NCBI GenBank assembly: GCA_947494435.1
Contig: CANLUY010000002.1
Location: 372,001 to 436,000, forward strand
DNA length: 64,000 nt
Direction of reading: 5' to 3'
DNA from: an uncultured Litoreibacter sp.
GTDB lineage: Bacteria; Pseudomonadota; Alphaproteobacteria; Rhodobacterales; Rhodobacteraceae
Position 1 is the first letter of the stretch, and every line of letters starts with the position of its first letter. The notes below the pieces were generated by a model that was given only the letters and a program-made list of their open reading frames with translations, made no database searches and was not told the origin of the DNA. This document shows, piece after piece, positions 61,053-64,000 of this stretch. Position numbers and translations under genes: made by a program.

Positions 61053-61949
61053 TTGCGAGATATAATAAACACAAGCCTGCCTGATCCCGATCAGGCAGGC
61101 TTTTTTGCGCGACTCAAAAAGTATTGGACGGGAGCGTATCGCGGGATTTCCGTTGCGAGATACGAGATCGAGACCAGCAAGCTTGCGGCTAATGTGAGGC
61201 TGAAGATTGCCGTGGTCAGCGACATACATGGCGATACGCGGTTCATGCCACAGCCACGGATTGCGCAAATTGTAGAAATGACGAATGCGCTTGGTCCCGA
61301 TATAATTCACCTCGGCGGCGACCTGTCAGCTCAGCAAAATTTTGCTATGAGACCCCTTCCGTTGGAGGTCACTATCCAGACTTTGAGCCGTCTACATGCG
61401 CCGCTGGGTGCCTTCGCTGTCATGGGCAACCATGACTGGTGGGATGACCGTGCAACACAATCGGGCGATAAAAATGCGCCAGAAGCAACCGAATTACTAC
61501 GAGAAGCAGGTATCCGGGTTCTGAGTAATCAGTCCCAACAGATCGTTGTCACCGACCACGTTTGGGTATCCGGGCTTGAAAGCCAAATGGCCTTTGAAAA
61601 ACGGCCGGGTTACCACGAAGGTGCGGATGACCTTAAGAAAACGCTTAGAGACATTCCCAGCGATGCACTATCAATCCTCTTTGCCCACGAGCCTGACATT
61701 TTTGCTGAGCTGAACGCGGATGATCCAGTTGATCTAGTTCTGTCTGGGCACACACATGGAGGGCAGGTGCGTGTTTTTGGGCAAACGCCTGTCGTTCCTT
61801 CTAAATTTGGCAGCCGCTTCGCTCATGGTTTGTTTCAGGAAAATGGTAAAACCTTAATCGTCTCCGCTGGTTTGGGCTGTTCGAAATATCCGTTGAGGTT
61901 TGGGGTCATGCCCGAGATCGTTGAGGTCACCCTTAGAGGCCAAGCATAA
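61053..61949 (+). CDS. Metallophosphoesterase, YaeI-like
   Basis: About 298 residues with the calcineurin-type motifs VVSDIHGD, HLGGDLSAQ, MGNHDWWDD, FAHEPD and LSGHTHGGQVR. This is the membrane-associated YaeI/YkuE group, which acts on lipid-A-related or phospholipid substrates. The residues YWTGAYRGISVARYEIE before the first motif belong to the family N-terminus, so translation must start at or before about 61120. The only in-frame conventional start is TTG at 61053, which puts the sodB terminator hairpin inside the coding sequence. Confidence 0.85.
   Translation: MRDIINTSLPDPDQAGFFARLKKYWTGAYRGISVARYEIETSKLAANVRLKIAVVSDIHGDTRFMPQPRIAQIVEMTNALGPDIIHLGGDLSAQQNFAMRPLPLEVTIQTLSRLHAPLGAFAVMGNHDWWDDRATQSGDKNAPEATELLREAGIRVLSNQSQQIVVTDHVWVSGLESQMAFEKRPGYHEGADDLKKTLRDIPSDALSILFAHEPDIFAELNADDPVDLVLSGHTHGGQVRVFGQTPVVPSKFGSRFAHGLFQENGKTLIVSAGLGCSKYPLRFGVMPEIVEVTLRGQA
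61073..61106 (+). terminator. Rho-independent terminator of sodB, overlapping the next gene's start
   Basis: AAGCCTGCCTGAT pairs with ATCAGGCAGGCTT around CCCG and is followed by six T residues. It is one of the strongest terminators in the window. The reading frame of the metallophosphoesterase passes through it. Confidence 0.92.
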
Positions 61950-62072
61950 TCCAAAGAAGATGCCGCGTTCACGCCTTCACACCACACTTTGTTGCAGATT
62001 TCTGGCGGAGACGTGATTGGTGGAACGGAAGGGCCTCTGGCAAATGACAATCATCAATGTGGAGAAACTCAT

Positions 62073-62540
62073 ATGCGGTATGTCTTAGTTTTAGCTGCTA
62101 GCCTTTGGGGGCTCGTTGCACAGGCGCAGGATCTTGAGCCGCGCGATGGTTGGGTTGTAATGCCCACATCAAAATCATTCGACATTCTGGTCAAAGATGT
62201 CCGCACGGCCGCAAAAGCAAATAAGATGGGTGTCGTCACCCAAGCGGGTCCTACCAAAGCGGCCAAATCGCGGGGCATCACTATTCCGGGCAACCGGGTC
62301 ATCGGCATTTTTAACAACCGTTTTGCGGTCCGCATTCTGGAACATTCCACCGCTGCAATGATTGAAGCGCCGATCCGCATATACGTCACAGAAAATGCTG
62401 ATGAGACCGCAACGCTTTCTTACAAAAAGCCGACCTTCGTTTTTGGACCTTACTTTGAAGGCGCGGATGCTGATTTAAAAGTTGCGGCTGAAGAATTGGA
62501 TGTGATTTTCCTGTCGATTGCTGACGCCGCTGTGCAATAA
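62073..62540 (+). CDS. Secreted DUF302 family protein
   Basis: A 155-residue protein with signal peptide MRYVLVLAASLWGLVAQAQD and a single DUF302 domain (FDILVKDVRTAAKANKMGVV, then VIGIFNNRFAVRILEHSTAA and PIRIYVTENADETATLSYKK). The domain is found in many bacterial periplasmic proteins of unknown role. A TGGAGAAA site precedes the ATG at 62073; longer in-frame readings lack a signal peptide. Confidence 0.85.
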   Translation: MRYVLVLAASLWGLVAQAQDLEPRDGWVVMPTSKSFDILVKDVRTAAKANKMGVVTQAGPTKAAKSRGITIPGNRVIGIFNNRFAVRILEHSTAAMIEAPIRIYVTENADETATLSYKKPTFVFGPYFEGADADLKVAAEELDVIFLSIADAAVQ

Positions 62541-62569
62541 CCCGCCAAAGCTGAATGAAGGACCCCGAC

Positions 62570-64000
62570 ATGACACGTGCCATGCGAGCCGCCGATCTGG
62601 TAGCGCAAAGACTCTACGAGGCGGGGTGTCGCCACGCATTCGGCATGCCTGGCGGTGAAGTGCTGACACTCATCGACGCGCTAGAAAAAGCGGGCATCGA
62701 GTTCGTTTTGTGCAAGCATGAGAATGCGGCAGGGTTCATGGCAGAGGGTGCACATCACGTAAACGGTGCGCCCGGTATTCTCGTAGCGACTGTTGGGCCC
62801 GGAGCGATGAACGGCGTGAACGTCGTTGCGAATGCGCATCAAGATCGTGTGCCGTTGATCGTACTAACCGGGTGTGTCGACGCCGATGAAGCCCTTACCT
62901 ACACGCATCAGGTGCTAAATCACCGCGCGGTGTTTGAAGAGATCACAAAAGCAACGTTTACGCTGACTGCAGAGGGTGCAGATAATATTGCGGATCGCGC
63001 GGTAGGGATTTCGCGCGAAGGCCGGGAAGGACCCGTTCATATTGACGTACCAATCTCTGTTGCCGATGCCAAAGTCGCTCCGAAACCGCAACGCAGGCCA
63101 GCCGCTGCGACAGTTGCGCCTGTGGGTAATCAGCTGCAAATTGCACAAGGCTGGCTTTCAGTCGCGCGCCGCCCGGTCATTATCGCTGGGCTGGATGTGC
63201 TGAAAGACGAAAGTGCAGACGTTTTGCGTCATTTCGCGGAAAGACGCGGCATTCCGGTTATTACGACCTATAAAGCGAAGGGTGTCATCCCTGAGACCCA
63301 CGACTTGGCGCTGGGTGGGGCGGGGCTCTCTCCATTGGCTGACAAGCATCTACTACCGTTTGTTCAAGCATCGGACCTCGTGATTTGTGTCGGCTATGAC
63401 CCGATAGAGATGCGCCCGGGGTGGCGGGACATCTGGAACCCTGCCGAGACCAATGTGATTGATATCTCTGCCGTGCCCAATGACCATTACATGCACCAAG
63501 CCACAGTAAATTTTGTTGCAGATACTGGGGCGACACTGCAGGCACTGGATGTAGCTGACACACCAGATGTTTGGACCGGTGGCGAAGTATCTGCTGTCAA
63601 AAGGGCGCTATTGACGGCGTTCCCGGCAGATGATGACTGGGGTCCAGCGGCGGTGATTGATCAATGTCGCAGGGATCTGCCAGAAGACACGATTGCCACG
63701 GCGGACAGTGGGGCTCATCGGATTCTTCTCAGCCAGATGTGGACCTGTCATGCACCCAAGGGCCTTCTGCAATCCTCCGCTTTGTGCACGATGGGGTGTG
63801 CGATCCCGTTGGCGATGGGTGCGAAGTATGCTGATCCATCCCGGACTGTTGTCAGCTTTTCTGGTGACGCTGGCTTTCTGATGGTGGCTGGAGAGCTGAG
63901 CACCGCTGCTGAACACGGCCTCAACACAATATTTGTGGTGTTCGTCGATGCTTCGCTGGCGCTTATTGAATTGAAACAGCGGCAGCGCCAAATGGCTAAT
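62570..64000 (+). CDS. Thiamine-diphosphate-dependent enzyme, acetolactate-synthase-like (3' end outside window)
   Basis: The first 477 residues of an acetolactate synthase/benzoylformate decarboxylase-type protein; the gene runs past the right edge. The N-terminal pyrimidine-binding domain has HAFGMPGGEVLTLIDAL and the catalytic glutamate region KHENAAGFMAEG. The central domain follows, then the ThDP-binding region SFSGDAGFLMVAGELSTAAE. The usual GDG...NN motif is altered to GDA and FVDAS. The reaction cannot be told from sequence alone. GAAGGA precedes the ATG. Confidence 0.88.
   Translation, partial: MTRAMRAADLVAQRLYEAGCRHAFGMPGGEVLTLIDALEKAGIEFVLCKHENAAGFMAEGAHHVNGAPGILVATVGPGAMNGVNVVANAHQDRVPLIVLTGCVDADEALTYTHQVLNHRAVFEEITKATFTLTAEGADNIADRAVGISREGREGPVHIDVPISVADAKVAPKPQRRPAAATVAPVGNQLQIAQGWLSVARRPVIIAGLDVLKDESADVLRHFAERRGIPVITTYKAKGVIPETHDLALGGAGLSPLADKHLLPFVQASDLVICVGYDPIEMRPGWRDIWNPAETNVIDISAVPNDHYMHQATVNFVADTGATLQALDVADTPDVWTGGEVSAVKRALLTAFPADDDWGPAAVIDQCRRDLPEDTIATADSGAHRILLSQMWTCHAPKGLLQSSALCTMGCAIPLAMGAKYADPSRTVVSFSGDAGFLMVAGELSTAAEHGLNTIFVVFVDASLALIELKQRQRQMAN

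Noticed and set aside
1-64000. Genomic island, prophage or defence system
   Set aside because: No integrase, transposase, tRNA boundary, restriction, toxin-antitoxin or CRISPR genes seen; composition and gene types look like ordinary roseobacter chromosome.

Overview
The window looks like chromosome from a phototrophic member of the Roseobacter group (Rhodobacteraceae, Alphaproteobacteria). It carries a light-harvesting 2 operon (pucBAC), a heterotetrameric sarcosine oxidase operon, a reductive pyrimidine-degradation locus, a GlpSTPQUV-type glycerol importer, a VPLPA-CTERM surface protein and a sitABCD metal importer, with moderate GC. Species cannot be fixed from this. I see no rRNA, tRNA, insertion sequence, integrase, CRISPR array or origin, and no gene-free stretch longer than 300 bases.

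Layout. 1-1390: the first codons of a leftward Mrp-type antiporter subunit A, then an AbrB-family membrane protein. 1391-6396: a tandem glycine riboswitch followed by gcvT, gcvH, a small VOC gene and gcvP. 6397-9500: two PpsR/CrtJ-type sites, then pucB, pucA (with a C-terminal extension and the residues of blue-shifted antennae), pucC and an unrecognised repeat protein, ending in a strong terminator. 9500-15589: a glycerol-type ABC importer with two different ATPases. 15590-18880: BlaI/M56 pair, ABM monooxygenase plus lactonase, small membrane protein. 18881-29940: pyrimidine catabolism (preT, preA, a RutR-like repressor, beta-ureidopropionase, dihydropyrimidinase and an NMT1-type importer), with RutR-like operators in two promoters.

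29941-35160: VPLPA-CTERM protein, then a leftward four-gene unit (HisD/HpsN-like dehydrogenase, two NTF2/SnoaL-fold proteins, a LacI regulator) with a perfect palindrome at its head. 35341-43767: cytochrome c maturation genes ccmF, ccmG, ccmH and ccmI, a DsbD/ScsB-like and a DsbA/ScsC-like protein, and a phosphohexomutase. 43848-53561: PuuE-UraD fusion, sitABCD with two Fur/Mur-like boxes, a secreted JAMM-like protein, an FAH-family hydrolase, two 2-oxoglutarate-dioxygenase-like genes, dusA, a DUF1289 gene and ruvX. 53751-59759: sarcosine oxidase soxB, soxD, soxA and soxG, interrupted by two tiny membrane-protein genes and two terminator-like hairpins. 59760-64000: secreted hypothetical, sodB, a metallophosphoesterase whose start lies over the sodB terminator, a DUF302 protein, and a thiamine-diphosphate enzyme cut by the window end.

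Metabolic theme: the genes support scavenging of small organic nitrogen and carbon compounds (sarcosine to glycine, glycine to C1 units, uracil/thymine, ureides, glycerol) alongside light harvesting. The less ordinary points are the PucA variant and its partner genes, the complementary defects in the two glycerol-transporter ATPases, the operators in the pyrimidine locus, the SnoaL/LacI/HpsN unit, and the mini-genes inside the sox operon.
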